Of a stretch of 40,272 nucleotides of DNA, positions 24,117-32,027 are shown piece by piece. A program made the position numbers and the translations under genes. This stretch comes from an uncultured Clostridia bacterium. Lineage in GTDB: Bacteria; Bacillota; Clostridia; Christensenellales; UBA1242. Position 1 is the stretch's first letter. Every line of letters starts with the position of its first letter. The notes beneath the pieces are model-generated. The model ran no database searches. It saw only the letters and a list, made by a program, of their open reading frames with translations, and was not told the DNA's origin. The stretch covers positions 1 to 40,272 of the forward strand of contig CALVTE010000009.1 in NCBI GenBank assembly GCA_944360075.1. Direction: 5' to 3'.

Positions 24117-27069
24117 CATCTTTCTCCTTAAAGACTTCTTCACTAAAATTTTTTATTCTTGTGCCAAATGTTTTTTGGTAATGGCAAAAAGAGCCGAATG
24201 GGCAATTCTCGCAAGCCTTTTCGTCTGGCTTTGGCTGCTTGAAGCCTTGGCAAATTTCATCGCAAGCCTTTTGCGCAATTTTAAGCGCGTAGGTTTGATA
24301 AAAGTTCAAACTTCTTTTTGCAACAGCGTTGCCGATAAAGCTTTTTGTTTTTGAACTTGACAGGGCAAGTTGCAAAATTGAACTTTTGCCCCTTTCTTGC
24401 AAATTTTTGTCAAAAAGAAGCAGGTTCTCGTCAAGATTTTCAGCCAAGCCCTTTAAAATACATTTGCCTTGCCCCTGTTCTTCATAGTCAAACCGACAGT
24501 CAAAATAGAACACGCCGCCGCAGTGCTTTTTCAGTTTTTCTTGGATGGGGATAGAGTAAAGAAATAGCTGCAGTTTGTCACCGTAATACAAATCTTTAAC
24601 AAGCGATTGCGGCTTGCCAGTTTTGTAATCAATAATTCTGAAAAACTCCCCTGAAACATCAACTCTGTCAATTTTGCCAGTAAAAACAAGACCTCCAAAC
24701 AGCTTTTGCTTTACCTTTTCTTCTAGTAGCAGTGGTTGGTAGCAAGAATTTTTTAGCTCAAGTTCAACGCTATTTAAAATTGTTTTGAGCTGAAATTTTA
24801 AAAATTTGATAAGGCCTTCTTTTTCAAAAACAAGGTCAAGTTTTTCTTGCAGGTTTTCTTCCAACAAGATTTTATCAAAATTTTCTTCCACAAATCTATC
24901 AGCTCTGCCAAATTCTTCTTCGTATGGTATGCCCACAAACTGAGCAACAAACTTTTCCACCGCTTTATGACAAAAATTGCCCACGTCTCTTTGGTCAAAA
25001 GCAAAGCTCTTTCTTTCCTTTAGTTTTAAGCCATATCTTGCAAAATGTTTGAAAGGGCAGGAAAAATAGCTTTCCAGTTGAGAAGCCGAAACGCTTCCGT
25101 TTTTGAAAAATAGCTGCTTTGAAAGCGTCTTGTCTTCTTTAAACAAGTCCTCATCTTCTTCCGGCAAAACAATTTCAGTCCGATACTCATCTTCAACAAC
25201 CCTAAGGTTTTCGTCAAAAATTTGATTGAGCTGGTCGATAAAAGCTGGCACAGTCACAAGTTTGCCATCGTCTGATATAGCGTGAAAAGAAATGTAAAGC
25301 CCCTTCCACTGTTGCGTCAGCAGATTGAAAAGCGCAAAACGGTTTCTTCGATTGATCATGCGGCTGGTTGGCTTTACAACTTTTTGCATGATTGGGCTTT
25401 TGATGTCAGAGTCATTTAATAACGCGTTGTCGCCAATAATTTTTGGCAGCAACTGCCCGCCCAAAACAAACAGAGTTTTTCTGCTTTCAAAAAAACTTTC
25501 GGTGGCATCCCCAACCATAACTCCGTCAACTAGTGTTGGCACCGAAGAGATTTCTTTTGACGAAAGCAAAAGTTCAAGTTCTTTTAAAAATTCTCGAACG
25601 TCAGCTTTGCTTTGCTTTCCTTTAACAGAAATGATTGTCTCAAGCGTTTGCCTTAACACTTCAAACGCCTGTCTTTCAATGTTTGCTTCTTTAAAAAGGG
25701 CTTTTTCTTCCATAATAGCCAAATATTTTTCAAAACACGGCTCGATAACAAGCAAAAAATTGTTTATTAAATCAAAAAGTTGCCCATAATTTTCAATTTT
25801 TTCAAGGCTGTCAAGCATTTTTTTGAAAGGCACATCACCCCTTAAAACCATTTTGTATTTCCATTTGCCATCCACCTGTTTTTGCAAAATTTCTTCCACT
25901 GTGCTTTGGCAGTCGAAGGCCAGGTTTACAATAGGACTGGCGAAAAACTGAAGAAGCGCCTCTTGAGAAAAGCCTTGGCTATAGACTGACAAAAAACTGC
26001 AAAGCTCTCTTGCGATAAGCGACTGAAAAGCGTTAAGCGAACTGTCTAAATAGAAATTGATGTTGAATTTTGCAAAAATCTCTTCCACCAAATCTTGATA
26101 GGCTTCCAGCGAGCCAAGCGCCACCGCAAAAGAAGAAAACCTTTGCCCTTGACCAACCTTTTGCGCTATGATTTTTGCCACGTTTTCAACTTCCTGCCTT
26201 TTTGTGAAGGCCATAAAACTTTGATAAAATTGTGTTTTTTTGCTCTTTTCAATTTGACTTGAATAAAGTTGTTTTAACATAACCGCTTGCGATTGCGGCT
26301 TTTGTTTTTGCCCAATCAAAACATCAATTTGGCACCCCAGCGATTTTGCAATGTCCACAATTTTTGCCTGCAAGTCTTTTTCATAAATATATTCATTTCC
26401 AAAATTTTTGCTTATTGCAAAAGAGATGTTTATCTCTTTGCTTTGAAAGGCCAAAAACTTTATCACTTCATACATTTGAGCGGTAAAGCTATCAAATTGC
26501 GCAAAATATATTTTTTTGTTCTTCACAAAATCTTGAACGCTTTTTTGACATAAAAGTTTTTCAAACAAAAGGGCTGGGTCAAGTTTTTCTCCAAGAAATT
26601 CAAGATAGCGAGAGTAGACAAGGGCGATATCTTCAAGTTTTTTCTTTCCTCTTGCCTTCCCTTCCTTTTGCAAATCTTGCGCTGAAACCCGCGAAGAAGA
26701 CAAAAGCGAAAGAGTATTTAAAAGTTGAGCGCAAAAATTTATGTTGCTTTTTTTGAAATATTGAAAATTTTTCTTTTCCTGCTCCGCCGCCTTTTGAATA
26801 TACAAAAGCCGCTCTCCCGCCGAAGCCAACAGGCTGGCATTGCCACTTAGCTGCAAAAGCTGCTGTGAAAAAGCAGAGAAGGTTGTGACTTTGACGTTAA
26901 ACAAAATGCCGCCCGGCAAAATTTCCAGCAGCTGTTTTTCTGCAAGCAAAGAAAATCTGTCGGGCACAATCACCACGTGCTCGACCTCATAATCACGGCT
27001 GTCTATGCCTTCAAACATAAACTGCGAGGCAAGGCTTAAGTTTTCTTCTCCCCAAAGTTTGATATGCAT
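24100..27069 (-). CDS. addB: ATP-dependent nuclease subunit B
   Basis: AddB partner: an inactivated helicase fold that scans for Chi, plus a nuclease with an iron-sulfur cluster. The opening MHIKLWGEENLS...VVIVPDRFSLLAEKQ matches AddB, but the usual Walker A (GxxGxGKT) at the N-terminus is absent. The C-terminal nuclease has IIDYKTGKP and the four Cys of the 4Fe-4S site (SCPFKHF, then CENCPFGSFC). 989 residues. No SD; the promoter -10 lies 6 nt before the ATG. First gene of addB-addA. Confidence 0.93.
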   Translation of the reverse strand: MHIKLWGEENLSLASQFMFEGIDSRDYEVEHVVIVPDRFSLLAEKQLLEILPGGILFNVKVTTFSAFSQQLLQLSGNASLLASAGERLLYIQKAAEQEKKNFQYFKKSNINFCAQLLNTLSLLSSSRVSAQDLQKEGKARGKKKLEDIALVYSRYLEFLGEKLDPALLFEKLLCQKSVQDFVKNKKIYFAQFDSFTAQMYEVIKFLAFQSKEINISFAISKNFGNEYIYEKDLQAKIVDIAKSLGCQIDVLIGQKQKPQSQAVMLKQLYSSQIEKSKKTQFYQSFMAFTKRQEVENVAKIIAQKVGQGQRFSSFAVALGSLEAYQDLVEEIFAKFNINFYLDSSLNAFQSLIARELCSFLSVYSQGFSQEALLQFFASPIVNLAFDCQSTVEEILQKQVDGKWKYKMVLRGDVPFKKMLDSLEKIENYGQLFDLINNFLLVIEPCFEKYLAIMEEKALFKEANIERQAFEVLRQTLETIISVKGKQSKADVREFLKELELLLSSKEISSVPTLVDGVMVGDATESFFESRKTLFVLGGQLLPKIIGDNALLNDSDIKSPIMQKVVKPTSRMINRRNRFALFNLLTQQWKGLYISFHAISDDGKLVTVPAFIDQLNQIFDENLRVVEDEYRTEIVLPEEDEDLFKEDKTLSKQLFFKNGSVSASQLESYFSCPFKHFARYGLKLKERKSFAFDQRDVGNFCHKAVEKFVAQFVGIPYEEEFGRADRFVEENFDKILLEENLQEKLDLVFEKEGLIKFLKFQLKTILNSVELELKNSCYQPLLLEEKVKQKLFGGLVFTGKIDRVDVSGEFFRIIDYKTGKPQSLVKDLYYGDKLQLFLYSIPIQEKLKKHCGGVFYFDCRFDYEEQGQGKCILKGLAENLDENLLLFDKNLQERGKSSILQLALSSSKTKSFIGNAVAKRSLNFYQTYALKIAQKACDEICQGFKQPKPDEKACENCPFGSFCHYQKTFGTRIKNFSEEVFKEKDDGSDR

Positions 27070-27075
27070 GGCATA

Positions 27076-27104
27076 ATTTTAGCATAAATTGTTGCTTTTG
27101 GCAA
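27076..27104 (-). promoter_or_regulatory. Leaderless promoter of addBA
   Basis: Minus strand TTGCCA, 17-nt spacer, TAAAAT, then exactly 6 nt (TATGCC) and the ATG. The predicted +1 is the A of ATG. Confidence 0.65.
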
Positions 27105-27116
27105 GAATAACGGGGG

Positions 27117-27878
27117 CTATACATTGATTGAAGCTTCAACTTTTGAAGTTGACAGTTTTTTTGAAAGCATGGAGGCTTTTTCGCATTTGAGTTTCATCAT
27201 TTTTTTGCTGAGCATCTGATTTTCCTTCTTGAGTTTTTCAAATTTTTCTTTCAAGGAAGAAATTTCGCCATCCCTTTCTCCCAGCGTTGCAATTGTTTTT
27301 CTAAGTTTCTGCTGCAAACTCTCTTTTTCTTGATTTTGTTTATTCTCAAACTCGCTTGCAATGTTTTTCTTCACAAGCCTTACCAGCCCCATAAAAAGCG
27401 AAGTGATATCACTCTCAGTCAAAAGCTGTTTTTTGCCGGAAGAGAACTGAATAATCTTGCCTTCTTCCATTTTTCCACCTTGCAAACTGTGTTTATAGTT
27501 TCGATATTTGTTTTGAAATCTCAGCATTTTTGCCGGGTCGCCTTTTGCAAGTTGGCAGCAGGCGCTGCGCACACTTCTGCCTTGCCCGAGCAGTTTTTCA
27601 ATTTTGCAAATCAAAGACTCTTCTTCTTGTTTTGAAAAACTTTTGCTTCGATTTTTGATATGTTTTGTCAGATCAAGCTTAAGTTTTGCCGCTCTTTTTT
27701 CATCTCTGCCCAGTTTGTCAACTTCTTGATAATAATAGTTTCTGACAGAATTTGGCTTTCTGTTATACTTTTTTGCGTGCTCTTCAAAAGCTTTACGCAG
27801 ACCCTCTCCCTTTTCTTTTTTTTCTTCAACAACTTTGAAAAGCGAAATCACTTCGCCATTATTCCAAACACCCTTCAT
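27117..27878 (-). CDS. RsfA-like Myb-type transcription regulator
   Basis: 253 residues. Two Myb/SANT-like helical repeats: the first from W5 (GVWNNGEVISLF...KPNSVRNYYYQEV, to about 53), the second from about 80 (SFSKQEEESLI...LRFQNKYRNY). A coiled coil covers about 165-240, ending in Lys-rich heptads. Prespore regulators of the RsfA/PrsA group in endospore formers share the N-terminal Myb-like unit and C-terminal coiled coil, so a sporulation role is likely but inferred; here the Myb unit is doubled. SD AAAGGAG. It lies upstream of addBA on the same strand, but that operon has its own promoter. Confidence 0.65.
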   Translation of the reverse strand: MKGVWNNGEVISLFKVVEEKKEKGEGLRKAFEEHAKKYNRKPNSVRNYYYQEVDKLGRDEKRAAKLKLDLTKHIKNRSKSFSKQEEESLICKIEKLLGQGRSVRSACCQLAKGDPAKMLRFQNKYRNYKHSLQGGKMEEGKIIQFSSGKKQLLTESDITSLFMGLVRLVKKNIASEFENKQNQEKESLQQKLRKTIATLGERDGEISSLKEKFEKLKKENQMLSKKMMKLKCEKASMLSKKLSTSKVEASINV

Positions 27879-27931
27879 TTTTTTCTCCTTTGCTAAATAT
27901 ATTGACTCTACAAAAATTTTTAAACATTTTT

Positions 27932-27962
27932 TTGCATTATTGCCAAACTGGCTTAGTAAAAT
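27932..27962 (+). promoter_or_regulatory. Possible near-leaderless promoter
   Basis: TTGCAT, 19-nt spacer, TAAAAT, then 5 nt before ATG 27968. No SD. Confidence 0.4.
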
Positions 27963-27967
27963 ATTGT

Positions 27968-28810
27968 ATGTTTAAGCTTTTTAGTCAATATAGCTGCCTG
28001 CTAAAATTTAAAGAGCAAGAATTTTTGCTTGAAGAAAATGAAAATGTGACCATCAAAGAGCCTTGCAAGGTGTTTGTTTATCCCGTCGGCAAGGCAAAAG
28101 CCTTTTCGTTTGCGCTAGACCTTGACTCCCTATCCTCGTCTCCCTTTTACAAATTCAAAGCGTGCAAAAACCAGACATACATTTTTTTAACAGAGTTTTG
28201 CCACAAGCAAGTCCAAGACGTCTATACCTACACCTGTGCAGCAAAGCCCTGCCAAGTTTTTGTTGGAGCAGAAAAAATTGGCTTTTTGTCAGAAAAACAA
28301 AAAATTGAACTTGCTCTCCCCTTTCACTTTGAAAAATATCGCTGCACAAAAATCCACAACCTTATTCTTGTTTTGCTGGAAAGGGAAAAGGAGGATTGCC
28401 TTGTTGTTTTCAACCCAGAAAGCAACAAAATCAAACTTTTTGACGGGCAGATAAAATTGCTCAGCGATGGTTTTGTGCTTTCAAATCAATATTTTGACTG
28501 CCAATACAAAATCACGAAACAAGGGCTGAAAAACACTGAGTGGAATACCATAAAAAAAATACCACCACCATTTTTGCCCTATCAGTTTATGCAGGCGGTC
28601 AAAAACCAAGCCTTCCCTTTTGCTTGCAGTCTTCTGTCTGAAAAAATGCAAGAAAAAATTTCGGCAGCCGCGCTAAAAGAATATCTGCCTGATGTACAAT
28701 ATTTCAAATTTATCGACCAAAATCATTGCTTTATCGCTGGCAAAACCGCCTGCAAAGAGGTTTTTTTCACCTTGGAAGAAGACTTCATCACCGATGTGGA
28801 AATTGACTAA
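27968..28810 (+). CDS. Unknown protein, probably cytoplasmic
   Basis: 280 residues, no family recognised, no signal peptide. The N-terminal half is beta-rich with several Cys (KEPCKVFVYPVG, AAKPCQVFVG). The middle FNPESNKIKLFDGQIKLLSDGF looks like a beta-sheet repeat protein, and the C-terminal 80 residues look helical, then beta. The start is placed at MFKLFSQY because the promoter ends 5 nt before it; an upstream in-frame ATG (27890) lies inside the divergent leader. Its stop overlaps the convergent neighbour by 3-4 nt. Confidence 0.65.
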   Translation: MFKLFSQYSCLLKFKEQEFLLEENENVTIKEPCKVFVYPVGKAKAFSFALDLDSLSSSPFYKFKACKNQTYIFLTEFCHKQVQDVYTYTCAAKPCQVFVGAEKIGFLSEKQKIELALPFHFEKYRCTKIHNLILVLLEREKEDCLVVFNPESNKIKLFDGQIKLLSDGFVLSNQYFDCQYKITKQGLKNTEWNTIKKIPPPFLPYQFMQAVKNQAFPFACSLLSEKMQEKISAAALKEYLPDVQYFKFIDQNHCFIAGKTACKEVFFTLEEDFITDVEID

Positions 28811-29316
28811 TAATCTTGCAGATATCGATCCTGCCCATATTCTGTCATCCATTTTTGAAGGATGCAATCTTGTGGATATTCGCCGTCAGTCAAAAAGCCA
28901 ACGATTTTGACAAACTCGTTTTCGTTGCAAAACAAAATTCGCTCCAAAATTTTTACAGGATAAAACAAATCGCAATCGCCACGCTTGAAAGATAAAATTT
29001 TATCGTCAAAATTGTCGCCACACTTCACCAAAGCCCGAGCGCCTTTGTTTATCAAAATCTTTTTAAAAAGTTTGAGTTGCGCGCCGCTTAAATGCAAAAA
29101 ACGGCATTTTAACAACAAATCGAAAAAGTCCATAAAAAATATAATCGCCTGCTCGAGCGAAGCATAATCTTGGCCGAATTTGACCTCATACATATTGCCA
29201 GCTTTTTCGAGCAACTCTTTGCCGCTTGAAAAACTGATGCTTTTCCATATCGCTCTTCTCAAATTGCTCTGCAGACAGACGTATTTCTCTTCAAGCGAAA
29301 TTCTAGCACTGTTCAT
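28807..29316 (-). CDS. Unknown helical protein
   Basis: 169 residues, helical, Phe/Leu-rich core (IIFFMDFFDLLLKCRFLHL) but no clear membrane helix. Family not recognised. ATG 29316 is taken because AGGAG lies 6 nt before it; the ATG at 29322 touches the SD. A TATAAT at 29331-29336 suggests its own promoter with a weak -35. It is convergent with and overlaps the preceding gene. Confidence 0.65.
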   Translation of the reverse strand: MNSARISLEEKYVCLQSNLRRAIWKSISFSSGKELLEKAGNMYEVKFGQDYASLEQAIIFFMDFFDLLLKCRFLHLSGAQLKLFKKILINKGARALVKCGDNFDDKILSFKRGDCDLFYPVKILERILFCNENEFVKIVGFLTDGEYPQDCILQKWMTEYGQDRYLQDY

Positions 29317-29489
29317 AAACATCTCCTGCCATTATATTAAAACAAAAAAATTTTAAAGCGAAGGAACTTTTTGTCGATAAATGGCTTTTTATGTCAAAAA
29401 CTAGAAAAGATTTCTTCCTATTTTAAAAGCACAGTTTCTTACCCATCAAACTTCAAGCCTAGAAAATTTAAAAATTTTTTGAAAAATGC

Positions 29490-29518
29490 TTGAAATATCT
29501 TGCTGATATGTGTATAAT
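29490..29518 (+). promoter_or_regulatory. Promoter of tRNA-Ser
   Basis: TTGAAA, 17-nt spacer, TATAAT, 39 nt before the mature tRNA. The gap from 29323 to here shows nothing else. Confidence 0.8.
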
Positions 29519-29557
29519 GAATACTGCAAACAAGCAAAAAAGCTTGCAGAAAATAAT

Positions 29558-29645
29558 GGAGAGATGGCTGAGCGGTCGAAAGCGGCGGTCTTGAAAACCG
29601 TTGATGTGAAAGCATCCTGGGGTTCGAATCCCTATCTCTCCGCCA
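29558..29645 (+). tRNA. tRNA-Ser (anticodon UGA)
   Basis: 88 nt with CCA encoded. Acceptor GGAGAGA/TCTCTCC, anticodon loop CTTGAAA giving TGA, long class II variable arm (TTGATGTGAAAGCATCC), T-loop TTCGAAT. Marks the left edge of the AT-rich accessory region. Confidence 0.97.
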
Positions 29646-29660
29646 TTATGTACCCAACTG

Positions 29661-29684
29661 AACACCCTAGTTTAGTTGGGTGTT
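29661..29684 (+). terminator. Terminator of tRNA-Ser
   Basis: AACACCC/GGGTGTT stem with 10-nt loop followed by TTTTG. An alternative pairing CCCAACT/AGTTGGG shares the bases. Confidence 0.75.
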
Positions 29685-29767
29685 TTGTATTATAAGTTAG
29701 CATAATCAATTATTATACATATATTTAAGCCATTCTACACTAATTTTTCAAGGTTTTAGGAGGATTT

Positions 29768-30299
29768 ATGATAGAAACAAACAGATTGATAATAAGACCA
29801 TTTAAGCAATCAGATGCTGAAAAAATTTATGAAGCATGTAATGATGTTGAAATAACAAAAACCACATTAAGGATCCCTTTTCCATACACCTTAGAAGATG
29901 CAAAAAATTTTATAGAATATACCAATGATGCTATGAGTGATCAAAAGTCATATGAATTAGCAATAACATTAAAAGAAAATGCTGATAAAGTAGTTGGTTG
30001 CATATCTTTAATGGGTATTAAAAGACCTTCTAATAAAGCAGAGTTGGCATATTGGGTTGCAAAAAAAATACTGGAATCACGGAATTGCAACGGAAGCTGC
30101 AAGAGCTATTATAGAATATGGTTTTAATACATTGAATTTAAATAGTATATTTGCAAGATTTTTAGATAATAATCCTGCAAGTGGTAAAGTAATGCAAAAA
30201 ATAGGAATGAAATATGTTGGCAAGATGAGAGAACATGAGTATAAATCGGGTCAATATTATGATGTGTTTTATTACGAAATATTAAAATCAGATTTATAA
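29768..30299 (+). pseudogene. GNAT N-acetyltransferase (RimJ/RimL type), frameshifted
   Basis: Frame 1 from ATG 29768 (SD AGGAGG) encodes the N-terminal two thirds: IETNRLIIRPFKQSDAEKIYE, FPYTLEDAKNFIEYTND, GCISLMGI...AELAYWVAKK. The family continues with YWNHGIATEAARAIIEYGFNTL, the acetyl-CoA loop, but this lies in another frame. The switch falls in a run of eight A at 30061-30068; seven A would restore one frame ending at 30299 (about 177 residues). It is either a true frameshift, an assembly error in the homopolymer, or a site of polymerase slippage. Such enzymes acetylate N-termini or small molecules; the substrate is unknown. Confidence 0.85.
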
Positions 30300-30412
30300 T
30301 ATCTTATACTAAAATATTTTTTAAATTCACCAATCTCTATCTTTGGTTCATTCAACACCTTATTTGAAATTCTATCAATCACAATCACATTGTTTAAATT
30401 TTGTTCATCCAT
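30272..30412 (-). CDS. Short ORF or gene remnant
   Basis: 46 codons from ATG 30412 with a good SD (GAGGAG). Product MDEQNLNNVIVIDRISNKV and so on, with no family seen. The last 9 codons are antisense to the end of the acetyltransferase gene, so it looks like the front of a gene cut off when the two pieces were joined. Confidence 0.35.
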   Translation of the reverse strand: MDEQNLNNVIVIDRISNKVLNEPKIEIGEFKKYFSIRYYKSDFNIS

Positions 30413-30482
30413 AATTATTCTCCTCATCACAATTAGAGAGGCAATGAGTATTTATTTAATTTTAAAAACATTGTTAAATGAC

Positions 30483-30511
30483 TTGCAATAACTTTCAAAC
30501 AAAGTTAAAAC
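30483..30511 (+). promoter_or_regulatory. Possible promoter of the 77-residue ORF
   Basis: TTGCAA, 17-nt spacer, TAAAAC, 22 nt before ATG 30534. Confidence 0.35.
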
Positions 30512-30533
30512 ACACTCAACACTTGGAGGGCAT

Positions 30534-30767
30534 ATGAAAAATGAAACTCTTGTAGAATTCATTAAAGAAAAATACTATGAACAAAAAATGTCAGCTGAAT
30601 ATGAACTTCAACTAACAAAAATTGTGGAACTTGAAAAGAAATTCACCAAAGATTTTTCAAAAGACAAGTGGCGTGAATACTTTAACCTTGACCTAGCAAT
30701 AGGCGAGCTTCACTCTATTGAAATTGAACAGGTAATTGGGTTTATTATAAATATCTTATATAATTAA
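30534..30767 (+). CDS. Small helical protein (unknown)
   Basis: 77 residues with SD GGAGG at normal distance. The sequence looks like a three-helix, charged protein (ETLVEFIKEKYYEQKM, then ELEKKFTKDFSKDKWREYF). No family recognised. Such small proteins are common in clostridial mobile elements. Confidence 0.55.
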   Translation: MKNETLVEFIKEKYYEQKMSAEYELQLTKIVELEKKFTKDFSKDKWREYFNLDLAIGELHSIEIEQVIGFIINILYN

Positions 30768-30768
30768 A

Positions 30769-30930
30769 TTATTTTATATCCGTAAAGCTAATTTGGAGGT
30801 CTCTTAAAGATTTCACCTCTCTTTCATGAACTTTATCATCTTTTTCTTTTTCGCCAAGCAAGAGTTTGGATGTTTTAACGTGTTTTAGGCAATTCTTTTT
30901 TACAGATTCTTTACTGTAATTTGCATAACA
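30769..30930 (-). pseudogene. Coding remnant without start
   Basis: A minus frame of about 53 codons, ending at 30769, reads CYANYSKESVKKNCLKHV and ends SLRDLQISFTDIK. It has no usable start codon before the upstream stop. The composition looks coding. Together with the AT-rich sequence up to 31079 it fills a gap of about 310 nt where I see no intact gene. Confidence 0.25.
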
Positions 30931-31019
30931 ATAAACACAATATTAAAACAATTATTATATGATATTTTCTAATTGGTTTTATAGATAATCCCCTCTTTAA
31001 TTTAATACTTTAACAAAAT

Positions 31020-31040
31020 AATTATTAGGCTATAATAATT
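31020..31040 (-). terminator. Weak hairpin after the defence operon
   Basis: AATTATTA/TAATAATT with 5-nt loop, AT-only stem, followed on minus by ATTTTGTT. Low thermal stability, so only a candidate. Confidence 0.3.
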
Positions 31041-31079
31041 TCTTTAAGTTTAATCTTTAACATTTTCAAAAAAATTAAT

Positions 31080-32027
31080 TCACAAAGTTATTTTGTTAAG
31101 ATTTAATAATTTAATATATTCATTTATAGAATAATAATCATCATCAATTAAATCTAGATCATATTTTATTTCTGTCACTTTTAAAGGAATTGTTGGAAAT
31201 GGATTAATGGCAGAAGTATCATAAATAAAGCAATTTTTAAAAGAAAATCTCTCTTCCTCCATATCTCTTGGTGATATTTTTAATTTTTCTTTTTCTACCT
31301 TTACCCAAAATTTATAATTATAACCAATTGAATTTTCATTTTTTAATTCAAATAATAATTCATTCAAAGTTTTTCCCGAATTATTTTTTTCTAATTGCAT
31401 TAAAATTAAATAATTCTTGTCACTATTAAATAATTGATTATGTTTTAAAGTAACTATTAACTCTTGTGATAAGACAGTTTTTATATCAGCATTACAACGT
31501 TCAAATACTAAGTCGTATTTACAATTATTATGTTCTCCCTTGTGCCAATTATCAATAATGTTATATCCTAATGACTTACATTTAATCAAAAATAAAATTT
31601 CTCCATAAAATCCAAGCAAATCTTTATATCTTTGCTCATGAGGGATTTGAAACATATTAACTAATGAATTAAAAAATTCGACAAACTTAACACTATTAAT
31701 ATCCTGAGAATGTATGTAGCACAATTCTAAGAAAGAATTAAATACAACATCATCAAATTTTCCATTAAATTCAATAATGTTATAGTTGCCTGCCGAAAAA
31801 TTAGATTTCTCAGTAACAGGCGATACACAAACATTTGAAAACATATTTAAATATTCTGTCTTTATTGATTTAATTTTTTCTTCTTCAGTTTTTACGAGAT
31901 ATAAAATCTTCTTATTTCTCACAAATAAACCTGCATTATCGCAAAATTTTTCAATTAAGTATACTAAATTATCATCTTCTGGATATTTATTTAATTCATT
32001 AATATAAAATTCTTTATCTTTTAACAT
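31080..32027 (-). CDS. PD-(D/E)XK family protein (DUF4420-type), defence nuclease
   Basis: 315 residues from ATG 32027; its start overlaps the Z1 gene end by 14 nt. The nuclease core shows helix Glu143 in GFYGEILFL, Asp172 in CKYDLVFE and D181-x-K183 in ADIKTV, the E...D...DxK pattern of restriction-fold nucleases. This is the layout of the PD-(D/E)XK family once called DUF4420, usually found with a Z1 ATPase. It is probably the cutting subunit of the system; this is inferred from motif and neighbours. SD GGAG lies rather far (10 nt). Last gene of the operon. Confidence 0.8.
   Translation of the reverse strand: MLKDKEFYINELNKYPEDDNLVYLIEKFCDNAGLFVRNKKILYLVKTEEEKIKSIKTEYLNMFSNVCVSPVTEKSNFSAGNYNIIEFNGKFDDVVFNSFLELCYIHSQDINSVKFVEFFNSLVNMFQIPHEQRYKDLLGFYGEILFLIKCKSLGYNIIDNWHKGEHNNCKYDLVFERCNADIKTVLSQELIVTLKHNQLFNSDKNYLILMQLEKNNSGKTLNELLFELKNENSIGYNYKFWVKVEKEKLKISPRDMEEERFSFKNCFIYDTSAINPFPTIPLKVTEIKYDLDLIDDDYYSINEYIKLLNLNKITL

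Noticed and set aside
23479..24354. Plus-strand frame of 291 codons opposite addA/addB.
   Set aside because: Ser/Phe-rich antisense of conserved helicase motifs, with no SD or family resemblance.
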